DNA of 64,000 bases from Methylobacterium oryzae (GCF_021398735.1 NZ_CP090349.1:3109001-3173000), one strand, 5' to 3'. Shown: positions 16,910-25,442, counted from the first letter of the stretch. Numbers and translations: made by a program. The notes: generated by a model from the letters alone, not told the origin.

Positions 16910-17992
16910 CTAACGCGTCCCCGGGGTCGCCGAAGCCGGCTGGACGATCAGCACGCGCAGGTCCTGGTCGGGCACGTAGTCCCGGGCCTCCCAGCGGAAC
17001 GTGGTCGGCCCGGTCTTCCGGATGTCCGTGCGGCAGAAGCTGACGACCGCCTCCGGGCTGCCCTTGTCGACCGTCAGGGTGAAGCGCCCGATCGGCGCGG
17101 CCCAGTTGCGCGCCGTGGTGACGATGTAGGGCACCACGGTCGCCCGCAGGGTGCCGCCGGGATCCGGCGCCTTCGCGTGCAGGCGCCGGATCGCCGCGAG
17201 CCCCGCCTCGTCCAGGCAGTAGGTCGCCCGGTAGGCCGCCCGGGATGCCGCCTTCGGGTCGAGCAGGTGGAAACCGGTCACCGGCGCGTAGCTGTGCGCG
17301 ATGCGGACCTCCTGCCCGGGCGGGAAGGTCTGGAGCCAGTGGAACTTGGCCTCGCCGCGCCACAGCCCCTCGGTCATCCGGTCCGGCGTGTCGGGGACGT
17401 CGGGGAAGAGCCCGGCCTTGACCAGCGCGGCCCATTCGGGCGCGCCGATCCGCTTGGCCGCCGCGCTGATCGCCTCGAAGCGCAGCGGGTTCAGCGGCAG
17501 GCCGTGACGGCGCAGCAGGTCCGTCACCTCGCGCTCGCCCACGAAGGCGCGCTCCTCCAGCTCGGGCTCGAGGGGCTTGCCGTCCACCGTGACGGTGAAG
17601 CCGACGAAGTTCGGGCTGTCGGGCCGGGGCAGCGCCAGGGCCGAGAAGCTGAGTTCCCGCCCGTCGATCGGCGGCAGCGGGAAGGCGATCCGGACCGTGC
17701 GCGCCTCCTGAACCTGATTGCGGAACAGGTAGGACACGTCGATCCGGTCGCGGGCGATCGACAGGTCCTCGCTCACCAGCGCGATCCCGGGCTCGCGCCG
17801 CAGGACGAGGCCGCCGGCATCGAGTTCGGCCGCGCTGTCGTTGGCGCGCGCCGTGCCCGTGAGCAGGCCAGCGAGCAGGCCAGCGCGCAGGAACGCGGCG
17901 GCGAAGCGCGGTTTGGCGACTATCAGGCGGGCTCGTCCGACGGCACGGGCCGTCGCGGCAGACGAGCGCCCGCCGCTTGCCAGGACCTTCAC
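16910..17992 (-). CDS. DUF4424 family exported protein
   Basis: A 360-residue protein with an N-terminal hydrophobic signal (about 28-50, ending TARAND) and a beta-rich domain typical of DUF4424. Conserved-looking stretches are AGGLVLRREPGIALVSEDLSI, VSYLFRNQ, AFPLPPIDG and HSYAPVTG. Function is unknown; probably periplasmic. The start is GTG 17992, twelve bases after the hspQ stop codon, so the two genes form an operon. No strong ribosome binding site is visible, which suggests translational coupling to hspQ. It is convergent with ialB. Confidence 0.8.
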   Translation of the reverse strand: MKVLASGGRSSAATARAVGRARLIVAKPRFAAAFLRAGLLAGLLTGTARANDSAAELDAGGLVLRREPGIALVSEDLSIARDRIDVSYLFRNQVQEARTVRIAFPLPPIDGRELSFSALALPRPDSPNFVGFTVTVDGKPLEPELEERAFVGEREVTDLLRRHGLPLNPLRFEAISAAAKRIGAPEWAALVKAGLFPDVPDTPDRMTEGLWRGEAKFHWLQTFPPGQEVRIAHSYAPVTGFHLLDPKAASRAAYRATYCLDEAGLAAIRRLHAKAPDPGGTLRATVVPYIVTTARNWAAPIGRFTLTVDKGSPEAVVSFCRTDIRKTGPTTFRWEARDYVPDQDLRVLIVQPASATPGTR

Positions 17993-18004
17993 GGACCGGG
18001 CGCC

Positions 18005-18343
18005 TCAGTTCGTGGCGCGGTCGCGCATCCGGTACGCGCCGGCGGCGTCGCGCTCGAACATCTCGGCGATGCCGGCGTGGCGCAGGGCCTCGCCCGACGT
18101 GTCGGGCAGGAGGTTCTGTTCCGACACGTAGGCCACGTACTCGGTCTCGGCGTTCTCGGCGAGCAGGTGGTAGAACGGCTGGTCCTTGCGCGGCCGGACC
18201 TCCTCGGGGATCGACAGCCACCATTCCTCGGTGTTGTCGAACACCGGGTCGACGTCGAACACGACGCCCCGGAACGGGTAGATCCGGTGGCGCACCACGG
18301 CGCCGATCGCGAATTTCGCGGTTCTCAGTGTTACGTCCGACAT
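18005..18343 (-). CDS. hspQ: Heat shock protein HspQ
   Basis: A 112-residue HspQ (YccV, hemimethylated-DNA-binding-like) protein. The diagnostic core is FAIGAVVRHRIYPFRGVVFDVDPVF, then PFYHLLAENAETEYVAYVSEQNLLPD. In enterobacteria HspQ is an adaptor and specificity enhancer for the Lon protease. Length is typical (about 105-120). It is first in a two-gene unit with DUF4424. A 7-6-7 inverted repeat lies 17-36 bases upstream of its start and may be an operator or the terminator of the preceding broken gene. Confidence 0.93.
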   Translation of the reverse strand: MSDVTLRTAKFAIGAVVRHRIYPFRGVVFDVDPVFDNTEEWWLSIPEEVRPRKDQPFYHLLAENAETEYVAYVSEQNLLPDTSGEALRHAGIAEMFERDAAGAYRMRDRATN

Positions 18344-18359
18344 GGTTCAACCCGTCCAG

Positions 18360-18379
18360 ATCGGACAGATAGGTCCGAT
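18360..18379. promoter_or_regulatory. Inverted repeat upstream of hspQ
   Basis: ATCGGAC and GTCCGAT flank AGATAG. It lies between the stop of the SnoaL-like pseudogene and hspQ. It may be a terminator for the former or an operator for the latter. Confidence 0.35.
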
Positions 18380-18390
18380 GACGGATCGTG

Positions 18391-18767
18391 TCACCCGGTC
18401 GCCGCGGAAGTCGGCGTTTCCGCGGCGCGGGCCAAGCGGTCCCGGACGGCGATCGCCTCCGGCAGCGGCCGCCACGGGACGGTCATCTCGGCGATGCGCC
18501 CGGCCGCGTCGAGGCACCGCTCATCCATCCCGTCGAGCCGCTGCGGGCCGGCCGCCGCGCCGAAGAAGGCGGCGGCGTGCACGGGGCCTTCCAAGATCGC
18601 GCGGCTCTCGAAGGCGTCGACCACCGGCCGGATCGCCGCCGTCTCGCGCACGGGCTCGGCGGCGAGCGGGGTGTCGAGCACGCCCCCTCGGCCATCTGCG
18701 CCAGCATGGCGTCCCGGTCCTTCGCCGCCAGGACGGCCGCGAAGGCGCGAACGCGGGTCAGGTCCAT
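18391..18767 (-). pseudogene. SnoaL/NTF2-like protein, single-base frameshift
   Basis: Two overlapping frames together read as one small SnoaL/NTF2-like protein of about 125 residues. The N-terminal part is MDLTRVRAFAAVLAAKDRDA then MLAQMAEG. The second frame continues with VLDTPLAAEPVRETAAIRPVVD and ends near 18391. The join falls in a run of five C (18683-18687 on the plus strand); six would restore the frame. It follows the isonitrile-hydratase-like gene by 10 bases and was probably cotranscribed with it. SnoaL-like proteins bind or isomerise small molecules. Either the gene is newly inactivated or the base count in the run is wrong. Confidence 0.7.
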
Positions 18768-18777
18768 CGGAGGTCCC

Positions 18778-19500
18778 CTACGGGATCCGGATGCCGAGCT
18801 CGGTCGCGATCGCCCGGGCCGTGGCCTCGCGCCGGGCCGTGATGTCGGCCGCCGCCGCCCGCACCCGCGCCACGGTGTCCGGGGAGGCCGTGTGGGGCGT
18901 GCCGCTGTCGAAAGGGGGCTCGGGGGCGTACTGGATGCCGAGCTGGATGGTCCGGGCGGCCTCCTCGCCGCGCAGCGCGGCGGCGAGCTGCAGCGCCCCG
19001 TCGATGCCCGCGGTGACGCCGGCCGCGAACACCCAGGTGCGCCCGTCCGCGTCGCGGTCGATCACCACGCGCGCGTCCACCGGCTCGGCGCCGAAGAACG
19101 GCAGCAGGTGCACGGCGTTCCAGTAGGTCGTGGCCCGCCGCCCGACCAGCAGGCCGGCCGCGCCGAGGATCAGGGCGCCGGTGCAGACCGAGAGGACGTG
19201 GCCGGCCCCGGCCGCCTGGTCGCGGATCCAGCCGAGCACGGCCGGGTCCCGCATCAGGGCCTCCTGGCCGGTGCCGCCCGGGACGTGCAGCACGTCGAGC
19301 CGCGGGGCTTCCGCGAGCGTGGCATCCGGCAGCATCCGGAGGCCGCGGACGTCGCGGACGGGCTCCGGGCCCGGCGCGTAGACCCGGTAGGTGCTGTTGG
19401 GCACCCGGGACAGGACCTCGAACGGGCCGGTGAGGTCGATCTGGTCCAGCCCCTCGAACAGGAGCGAGCCGATCTGCAGGTGGGTGTCGGGCGGGATCAT
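18778..19500 (-). CDS. DJ-1/PfpI family protein, isonitrile hydratase-like
   Basis: A 240-residue DJ-1/PfpI-fold enzyme. It matches isonitrile hydratase of Pseudomonas closely by eye: LQIGSLLFEGLDQIDLTGPF at the start, the nucleophile elbow SVCTGALILGAAGLL (catalytic cysteine), GVTAGIDGALQLA, and the ending QYAPEPPFDSGTPHTA. Isonitrile hydratase adds water to isonitriles to make N-substituted formamides. The start is ATG 19500, with GGAG about 10 bases upstream; the frame extends 20 codons further. It diverges from the GlxA regulator 53 bp away and is followed by the frameshifted SnoaL-like gene. Confidence 0.85.
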   Translation of the reverse strand: MIPPDTHLQIGSLLFEGLDQIDLTGPFEVLSRVPNSTYRVYAPGPEPVRDVRGLRMLPDATLAEAPRLDVLHVPGGTGQEALMRDPAVLGWIRDQAAGAGHVLSVCTGALILGAAGLLVGRRATTYWNAVHLLPFFGAEPVDARVVIDRDADGRTWVFAAGVTAGIDGALQLAAALRGEEAARTIQLGIQYAPEPPFDSGTPHTASPDTVARVRAAAADITARREATARAIATELGIRIP

Positions 19501-19553
19501 GCCGGGTCTCCGTGGTGGACAGGGTGATCCTAGCGCGTCAGGATCTGGCCGAA

Positions 19554-20537
19554 ATGCCAAAGAGCCCTCGTTTCTCGCCAGATCCGCCGCGCCCGGTCGA
19601 GGTGCTGGCCTTCCCGTCGGTGCAGCTCCTCGACGTGGCCGGGCCGCTCCAGGTCTTCGCCACCGCCAACGAGCACGGCGGCGCCGGGATGCCCTACGCG
19701 CCGCGGGTGATCGCGGCCGGCGACCCGGGGCTCACCGCCTCGGCGGGCCTGCGGCTGGTCGCCGACCCATTGCCGGATCCCGACGCGCCGGTGGACACGC
19801 TGGTGATCGCGGGCGGCCCCGGCGTCGTCGCGGCCTGCGACGACGCCGCTCTGGTGGCCTGGGTGCGGGCCCGGGCGGGCCGGGCCCGCCGGGTCGCGTC
19901 GGTCTGCACCGGCGCGTTCCTGCTCGGGGCGGCGGGGCTCCTCGACGGGCGGCGGGCCGTGACCCACTGGAAGCATTGCGGGGCGCTCGCCGCCCGCTAC
20001 CGGCGCGCCCGGATCGAGCCCGACCCGATCTTCGTGCGCGACGGCCCGGTCTGGTCCTCGGCGGGGGTGACGGCGGGGATCGACCTGGCCCTGGCGCTGG
20101 TCGAGGAGGATCTCGGCCGCGCGACCGCGCTGACGGTGGCGCGCCACCTCGTGATGTTCCTCAAGCGCCCCGGCGGGCAGGCGCAGTTCAGCGCGGCGCT
20201 GGCGCTGCAGGCGGGCGAGGAGCGGTTCGGGCGGCTCCACGCCTACGTCGCCGAAAACCTGGCGGGCGACCTGTCGCTGCCGGCGCTCGCCGCAGCGGCC
20301 GGGATGAGCGCGCGCAGCCTGAGCCGGCACTATCACGCGGCGACCGGTCTGACCCCGGCCAGGGCCGTGGAGCGCCTACGGGTGGAGGCGGCGCGGCGCG
20401 CGCTGGCCGAGACGGCGCAACCGGTCAAGCGCGTCGCCCGGACCTGCGGCTTCGGCTCCGAGGAGACGATGCGGCGCAGCTTCCTGCGGCACGTCGCGGC
20501 GACGCCGCAGGAGTACCGGGCGCGGTTCGGCGGGTGA
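19554..20537 (+). CDS. GlxA-family AraC-type transcriptional regulator
   Basis: A 327-residue regulator with an N-terminal DJ-1/PfpI domain (VEVLAFPSVQLLDVAGPLQV; SVCTGAFLLGAAGLLDGRR; GVTAGIDLALALV, about 10-190) and a C-terminal AraC helix-turn-helix pair (LSLPALAAAAGMSARSLSRH and VKRVARTCGFGSEETMRRSF). It probably activates the divergent isonitrile-hydratase-like gene; its own sensor domain is homologous to that enzyme. ATG 19554 has AGGA about 10 bases upstream. The stop codon abuts the stop of the convergent DUF559 gene. Confidence 0.9.
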   Translation: MPKSPRFSPDPPRPVEVLAFPSVQLLDVAGPLQVFATANEHGGAGMPYAPRVIAAGDPGLTASAGLRLVADPLPDPDAPVDTLVIAGGPGVVAACDDAALVAWVRARAGRARRVASVCTGAFLLGAAGLLDGRRAVTHWKHCGALAARYRRARIEPDPIFVRDGPVWSSAGVTAGIDLALALVEEDLGRATALTVARHLVMFLKRPGGQAQFSAALALQAGEERFGRLHAYVAENLAGDLSLPALAAAAGMSARSLSRHYHAATGLTPARAVERLRVEAARRALAETAQPVKRVARTCGFGSEETMRRSFLRHVAATPQEYRARFGG

Positions 20538-20891
20538 TCACACGGTCTCGCGGCGTTCAAGAGCCGCCAGGATGGTCTCGCGCACGCCTTCAAGATGTTT
20601 GTGGATGTCCGCATTCGGGATGCGGAGGAGGGCGAAGCCGAGCGACTCAAGGATTTCGGTCCGCGCGGCATCCCGAGCGATCTCGGCGTCCGTCGAATGC
20701 GTCGCCCCGTCCACCTCGACGATGAGTCCGGCCTCGATGCAGGCGAAGTCGATGATGAATCGGTCGATCGGGTGCTGTCGGCGAAACTTCCAGCCGTTCA
20801 GGGCGCGGTTTCGCAGGACGCGCCAGAGCTTGGCTTCGGCCGAGGTTTGAGTGCGGCGCAGGTTGCGGGCCTGCGGGATTGACTTATTCAC
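20538..20891 (-). CDS. DUF559 endonuclease-like protein
   Basis: A 117-residue DUF559 protein, a small nuclease-fold domain related to the very-short-patch repair (Vsr) family. Motifs are SAEAKLWRVLRNRAL, GWKFRRQHPIDRFIIDFAC, LIVEVDGATH and LGFALLRIPNADI; the Asp/Glu/Val-Asp set is the expected metal-binding core. These genes are often scattered singly near repeats and mobile DNA. GTG 20891 is chosen because GGAG precedes it. Upstream it is bordered by an inverted pair of repeat family II elements. Function in the cell is unknown. Confidence 0.85.
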   Translation of the reverse strand: MNKSIPQARNLRRTQTSAEAKLWRVLRNRALNGWKFRRQHPIDRFIIDFACIEAGLIVEVDGATHSTDAEIARDAARTEILESLGFALLRIPNADIHKHLEGVRETILAALERRETV

Positions 20892-21009
20892 CGCCCGGCT
20901 CCGGCAGTTCGGCCGCTCATTCAGCGAATGATTTGGCCGTTCCGCTTGCGTGGGCCTGTCTCGACGAACCTCTCGGATCGGACGTCGACGCTGGCGGCAA
21001 AGCGCGACG

Positions 21010-21051
21010 CGCCCCCTCTCCCGTGCGGGAGAGGGTTGGGGTGAGGGTCGA
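21010..21051. repeat. Intergenic repeat family II, copy in inverted pair
   Basis: Contains CCCCTCTCCCGTGCGGGAGA followed by GGGTTGGGGTGAGGG. It is an inverted partner of the copy at 21118-21160. Confidence 0.7.
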
Positions 21052-21117
21052 GAAAGTCCAGGATAGGGCACGCCGTCGACGCGCGTGTAGGCACACGCCT
21101 TCTTCGGACAGACTTGA

Positions 21118-21160
21118 TCCCTCACCCTGTCCCTCTCCCGCACGGGAGAGGGGACCCGCG
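21118..21160. repeat. Intergenic repeat family II, copy in inverted pair
   Basis: Contains CCCTCACCCTGTCCCTCTCC then CGCACGGGAGAGGGGACCCG. It mirrors the 21010-21051 copy across about 66 bases. Confidence 0.7.
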
Positions 21161-21244
21161 CTTCATCCTGCCGCTGCTGTGCCGCACACGATGCGCCAAT
21201 CGAGTAGTCCGCACGGGAAAGGCGTATCGCGGGCTCGGTAACCC

Positions 21245-22294
21245 TCACCCCAGCTTGTAGACCGCCGCCAGATCCGGGTCCTTGGCGGCCACGAGCTTCG
21301 CCAGGTCCACGATGACCTTGGCCTGCTTCCAGGTGGCGTCGTCCTGCATCTTGCCGTCGAGCATCACGGCGCCGGTGCCGTCCGGCATGGCCTCGACGAT
21401 CCGCGCCGCGAAGGCGACCTCGGCCGGGTCCGGCGCGAAGACCCGCTTGGCGATCGCCACCTGGCTCGGGTGCAGCGTCCAGGCGCCGGCGCAGCCCATC
21501 AGGAAGGCGTTGCGGAACTGCGCCTCGCAGGCATCGCCGTCGGAGAAGTCGCCGAACGGGCCGTAGAAGGCCTTGATGCCGTTGGCCATGCAGGCGTCCA
21601 CCATCCTGGCGATGGTGTAGTGCCAGAGATCCTGCTGGGCGGTGGCGCGGGGGGCATCGCCGGAGGGATCGCTGAGCACCCGGTAATCCGGGTGGCCGCC
21701 ACCGACCCGGGTGGTCTTCATGCCGCGCGACGCCGCGAGGTCCGCCGGCCCGAGGCTCATGCCGTGCATCCGCGGCGAGGCCGACGCGATCGCGTCGACG
21801 TTGGCGACGCCCTCGGCGGTCTCCAGGATCGCGTGGACCAGGATCGGCTTCGTCACCCCGTGGCGCGCCTCGAGCTGGGCGAGCAGCTGGTCGATGTAGT
21901 GGATGTCCCACGGTCCCTCGACCTTGGGCACCATCACGACGTCGAGCTTGTCGCCGACCTCGGCCACGATCGTGAACAGGTCGTCCAAGATCCAGGGCGA
22001 GTTGAGGGCGTTGATCCGGGTCCAGAGGCCGGTGCCGGTGGCGGCGAAATCGGTGGCCTGGGCCATGGCGACGAAGCCCTTGCGGGCCGCCTCCTTCTGG
22101 TCGGCCGGGACCGCGTCCTCGAGGTTGCCCAGCACCACGTCGACGGTCCCGGCGAGCTCCGGCACACGGGCCCGGACCTTGTCGTTGTGGGGCGGCACGA
22201 AGTGGATCATCCGCTCCAGCCGCACCGGCAGTTCGCGGAACGGGGCCGGCGCGCCGGTGGCGAGGGGCTGGAAGAAGCGGCGGGGCAGTTTCAT
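21245..22294 (-). CDS. HpcH/HpaI-family CoA-ester lyase, malyl-CoA lyase-like
   Basis: A 349-residue member of the citrate-lyase-beta/malyl-CoA lyase family. Motifs are [28 protein letters not shown] (substrate-binding Arg), [20 protein letters not shown] (metal-binding Glu), [12 protein letters not shown] and [15 protein letters not shown]. Malyl-CoA lyases cleave malyl-CoA to glyoxylate and acetyl-CoA in the serine and ethylmalonyl-CoA pathways. The sequence differs clearly from the main serine-cycle MclA, with NLEDAV replacing DLEDAV, so it is a paralogue: perhaps a beta-methylmalyl-CoA lyase, a malyl-CoA thioesterase or a lyase of other substrate. AGAGG precedes ATG 22294. No pathway neighbours support a choice. 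Confidence 0.8.
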   Translation of the reverse strand: MKLPRRFFQPLATGAPAPFRELPVRLERMIHFVPPHNDKVRARVPELAGTVDVVLGNLEDAVPADQKEAARKGFVAMAQATDFAATGTGLWTRINALNSPWILDDLFTIVAEVGDKLDVVMVPKVEGPWDIHYIDQLLAQLEARHGVTKPILVHAILETAEGVANVDAIASASPRMHGMSLGPADLAASRGMKTTRVGGGHPDYRVLSDPSGDAPRATAQQDLWHYTIARMVDACMANGIKAFYGPFGDFSDGDACEAQFRNAFLMGCAGAWTLHPSQVAIAKRVFAPDPAEVAFAARIVEAMPDGTGAVMLDGKMQDDATWKQAKVIVDLAKLVAAKDPDLAAVYKLG

Positions 22295-22436
22295 CGGGTG
22301 CCTCTTGTCAGGGCTGGCGTCTGAGCCCCGTTAAGGCAGCTTGGGCGGGCGCGTAAAGCCGCGCCGCGCGGAAGTGATCTCGGACTTTCGTGACGCTCGG
22401 GCTTCCGGCCCGGCGCGCCGCAGGGCCCGCGGAGCC

Positions 22437-23837
22437 TCAGCCCCGGCCGCCCCGGCGCCCGGCGAGGCCGATCCGGTTGAGGATGCCGCCGCCGTCGCCG
22501 CTGCCGGCCACCACCACGAGGCGCCGGACCTCGCCCCGCAGGAAGGCCTGCAGGAAGCGGTTGTAGTCGCGGAACGAGACGCAGCCGTTCGAGGCGCCGG
22601 GCTGCCGCAGCATGTAGGTGTGGGCCAGCAGGCCGTCGCGGCCGTGGATCGCGGCGCTGCCGCCCACCGGGTTGAGCCGGATCGCCCGGACCCCGTGGAA
22701 CAGGCGCTCGCGCTCGGTCAGCGTGTAGGTGCCGGGCGGGGTCGAGCCGCGCATGCGCAGGTGGACGTAGCGCGGGTTGTCCATGTGCTCGCCGAGGCCG
22801 GAATGGGCCTCCAGCACCTCGCCGGAGGGCAGCGTCACCGTGCGGGCGGTGATGTCGTAGACGGCCGTTCCGGCCACCGAATCGGGCTCCGGGCTGATCC
22901 GGGTGCGCGGCGCCTCCTGCGGCAGGGCGTCCGGACTGGCATAGGCCAGTGCCTGACGGGGCTCCTGGCGGCTGTCCTGGCGGCTGTCCTGGCGGCTGTC
23001 CTGGCGGTTGTCCTGAGACGGCGCCGCGGCGCCGACGCCGAACAGCTTCTCGAAGAAGGACGGCTCCTCGGCCATCGCGGCGCGGAACACGTCGCGGGTC
23101 CGGGGCAGGGCGCGGCTCGCCACCCGCGCGGGCGGCGCCGGTGCGCGCCGCAGCTCGGGCGGGCGGGCCACCGGCAGCGGCACGAGGGCGGGAACGGGGG
23201 CGGGTGCGAGGGCGGCGGGCGTGGGCTCGGCCGCGGCCATCCGGACCGGCGCCCCCGTCCCCGTCTCGCCGGTCCTCTCGCCGGCCCTGTCCGCGACTCT
23301 CTCGGCGACTTTCTCCGCAGCTTTGACCTGGGCCATCCGGACCTGGGCGGCCCGCGCCCGCTCCGCCTGCGCGACCTGCCGGGCGATCTCCCGGACCGCC
23401 GGGGACGGGGCGGCGGCGACCTGGAAGCCGGCGACCGGCGGGGTTTCGCCCCCGAAGGCCGTGGCGGTGCCGGCGCCCAGCGCCGGGCTCCGGTCGAGCA
23501 TCCAGGCGAGGCTCGGCCGCGGCGCCGCCGCGGCCTGCGGGACCGGGACGGCGGCCGGCCCGGCCGCCGCGACGGACTCCGCCTCGGGGCGGGCCGGCCC
23601 CTGCGGGTGGCTGAACACGGCCCAGCCGGCGAGGCTCACGCCGGTGAGAGCGATGAGCGTCGTCAGCCGGGCGCGGCGACGGGCGCGCCGCATGGCGCTC
23701 GGGTAGGGCGCCCGGGTGCGGACGACCGGGTCGTAGGCGGTCTCGACGTAGCTGGGGCGCGGGGGCGCCGGTCGCCGGGATTCCGCGCTCGGATACGCGG
23801 TCTGGAACGCGGCGAGGGACAACGCAGCCTGGGCCAT
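22437..23837 (-). CDS. DUF2778 L,D-transpeptidase-like envelope protein
   Basis: A 466-residue protein. A cytoplasmic N-terminus rich in Arg (RRARRRARL) precedes one transmembrane helix (about 58-75), then a long Ala/Pro-rich periplasmic linker containing an eightfold-charged QDSR tetrapeptide repeat. The C-terminal DUF2778 domain carries AIHGRDGLLAHTYMLRQPGA and the catalytic-looking SNGCVSFRDYNRF (Ser/His/Cys). DUF2778 belongs to the superfamily of L,D-transpeptidase/carboxypeptidase-like peptidoglycan enzymes and includes type VI toxins. Here the membrane anchor and the neighbouring ampG argue for a housekeeping role in cell-wall remodelling. ATG 23837 is chosen at the conserved start; the ribosome binding site is weak. 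Confidence 0.75.
   Translation of the reverse strand: MAQAALSLAAFQTAYPSAESRRPAPPRPSYVETAYDPVVRTRAPYPSAMRRARRRARLTTLIALTGVSLAGWAVFSHPQGPARPEAESVAAAGPAAVPVPQAAAAPRPSLAWMLDRSPALGAGTATAFGGETPPVAGFQVAAAPSPAVREIARQVAQAERARAAQVRMAQVKAAEKVAERVADRAGERTGETGTGAPVRMAAAEPTPAALAPAPVPALVPLPVARPPELRRAPAPPARVASRALPRTRDVFRAAMAEEPSFFEKLFGVGAAAPSQDNRQDSRQDSRQDSRQEPRQALAYASPDALPQEAPRTRISPEPDSVAGTAVYDITARTVTLPSGEVLEAHSGLGEHMDNPRYVHLRMRGSTPPGTYTLTERERLFHGVRAIRLNPVGGSAAIHGRDGLLAHTYMLRQPGASNGCVSFRDYNRFLQAFLRGEVRRLVVVAGSGDGGGILNRIGLAGRRGGRG
22964..23011. repeat. 12-bp tandem repeat, four copies
   Basis: CCTGGCGGCTGT is repeated four times in frame (the last copy has one change), encoding QDSR-type tetrapeptides in the linker of the DUF2778 protein. 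Confidence 0.85.
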
Positions 23838-24024
23838 TCGGGAACTCGCGTACGCGCTTCCCCTGGGCAGCCGCCGCCGTTCGCCCGCGAGAGCCGTTCT
23901 CGCGCACGTGGCCCGGGTCACCCGTCTGGGGAGGACATCAACCGTCCACCCCATTAAGCCGTGCTGTGGTTAATCCCCGCTAAAGAGACAGTTTCCGCCG
24001 GCGTTCCCGTGTTGGGACACAGCC

Positions 24025-25377
24025 TCAGGTGGCCCGATTCGGCGCGTCCCCGGCCGCGTCGGCCGCCGGCTCCATCGGCCCGTGCCGGCGCGCGACCAGC
24101 AGGCAGAGCAGGGCCACCGGCACGCCGATGAGGGACGTGCCGACGAAGAACCACGCGAACCCGGTCCACTCGATCACGAAGCCCGAGAACCCCGCGAGCA
24201 GGCTGCCGGGCAGGGCGCAGAGCGAGGTCAGCAGGGCGTACTGGCTCGCCGCGTGCGCGGTGGCCGAGAGCCGCGACATGTAGGTGATCAGCACGATCGA
24301 CGCGAAGGCGTAGGCGAAGCCGTCGATCCCGACGGTCAGCGCGAAGGTCCAGAACGCCGCGCCGCCGTGGCCGCCGTGCCAGGCGAGGTAGGCCAGCGCG
24401 AGGTGGGAGGCCGAGGCCGTCACGGTGCCGATGAGCAGGCTCGCCATCATGCCGATCCGCGGGATGATGGCGCTCGCCAGGAAGGTGCCCCCGAGCGCGA
24501 TCCAGAAGCCGAACAACTTCGTCACCGTCGCGATGTCGGTGTTGGTGTAGCCGAGCGTCTTGAACAGCGGGATCGCCATGGCATTCGAGACGTAGCCGGG
24601 CATCCGGAAGCCCGCGACCAGCGCCAGCACCGGCAGGGCGAGCGGCCCGAGCCGGGCGAGGAGATCGCGGATCGGCGCCCAGACGGTCTCGACGAAGCCG
24701 CCGGTGGCGGGGGTCTCGGGGACGGGGGGTTCGGGCGCCAGCAGGGCCGCGACCGTGCCGGGCGCCATGAGCGCGGCCATGCACAGGTAGGCCACGCGCC
24801 AGCCATACGCGTCGGACAGGTAGAGCGCGCCGGCGCCGGCCGCGAGGTTGCCGATCCGGAAGCCGATCTCGGCCCAGGACGACATCAGCGCCTGCTGCTC
24901 GGGGGGCGCGGCGGTGATGCGCCAGCCGTCGATCACCACGTCCTGGGTGGCGCCCGCGACGCCGAGCGCCAGGGAGAACGCCACCGTCCAGGCGAGCCAG
25001 TGGGCCGGGTCGCCGAAGGCGACGCCCGCCAGCGCCAGGGCGACGAGGATCTGCGTGGCGACGATCCAGCCGCGGCGCCGCCCGAGCCAGCGGCCGATGA
25101 GCGGCGCGTCGTGGCGGTCGAGGAAGGGGGCCCAGAGGAACTTGAGCTTGTAGGCGATGGTGAGCTCGCTCATCAGCCCGATCGTGGCGAGCGGCACCTT
25201 CGCCTGGACGAGCCACGCCGACTGCGTCGCGTAGACGAGCAGGAACGGGATACCCTGCGCGAAGCCGAGCCCCAGCACCGCGGCGACGCGCCGGTCGGTG
25301 AACAGGGGCGTGAGGAAGGCGCCCGGCGCGGCCTTCACCGGCTCGGGCGCGCCGGTGATCGGCGCCGGGTCTGCCAT
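24025..25377 (-). CDS. ampG: AmpG-family muropeptide permease (MFS)
   Basis: A 450-residue polytopic membrane protein of the AmpG branch of the major facilitator superfamily. Recognisable features are LGFAQGIPFLLVYATQSAWL, YKLKFLWAPFLDR, ATQDVVIDGWRI and FRIGNLAAGAGALYLSD. AmpG imports anhydro-muropeptides released by wall turnover for recycling. A GAGGAGA ribosome binding site precedes ATG 25377. It lies 65 bp after mfd and 187 bp before the DUF2778 enzyme gene, all on the minus strand, so an operon is possible. The link with a wall-processing enzyme supports the recycling role. Confidence 0.9.
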   Translation of the reverse strand: MADPAPITGAPEPVKAAPGAFLTPLFTDRRVAAVLGLGFAQGIPFLLVYATQSAWLVQAKVPLATIGLMSELTIAYKLKFLWAPFLDRHDAPLIGRWLGRRRGWIVATQILVALALAGVAFGDPAHWLAWTVAFSLALGVAGATQDVVIDGWRITAAPPEQQALMSSWAEIGFRIGNLAAGAGALYLSDAYGWRVAYLCMAALMAPGTVAALLAPEPPVPETPATGGFVETVWAPIRDLLARLGPLALPVLALVAGFRMPGYVSNAMAIPLFKTLGYTNTDIATVTKLFGFWIALGGTFLASAIIPRIGMMASLLIGTVTASASHLALAYLAWHGGHGGAAFWTFALTVGIDGFAYAFASIVLITYMSRLSATAHAASQYALLTSLCALPGSLLAGFSGFVIEWTGFAWFFVGTSLIGVPVALLCLLVARRHGPMEPAADAAGDAPNRAT

Positions 25378-25442
25378 CCACGCGTCTCCTCAAGCCGCCC
25401 CGCAGGATGAGGGGTCTCGCCGGGGCGCGACGCCCCCGCCCC

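Larger units (their letters stand above)
20892..21244. other. Intergenic region with inverted pair of repeats
   Basis: 353 bp between DUF559 and the CoA-ester lyase, both on the minus strand. It holds two family II repeats in opposite orientation (21010-21051 and 21118-21160). No gene is seen. Confidence 0.6.

Noticed and set aside
15821..19126. An 1101-codon plus-strand frame spanning ialB to the DJ-1 gene
   Set aside because: It crosses several well-supported genes in other frames and shows no domain.
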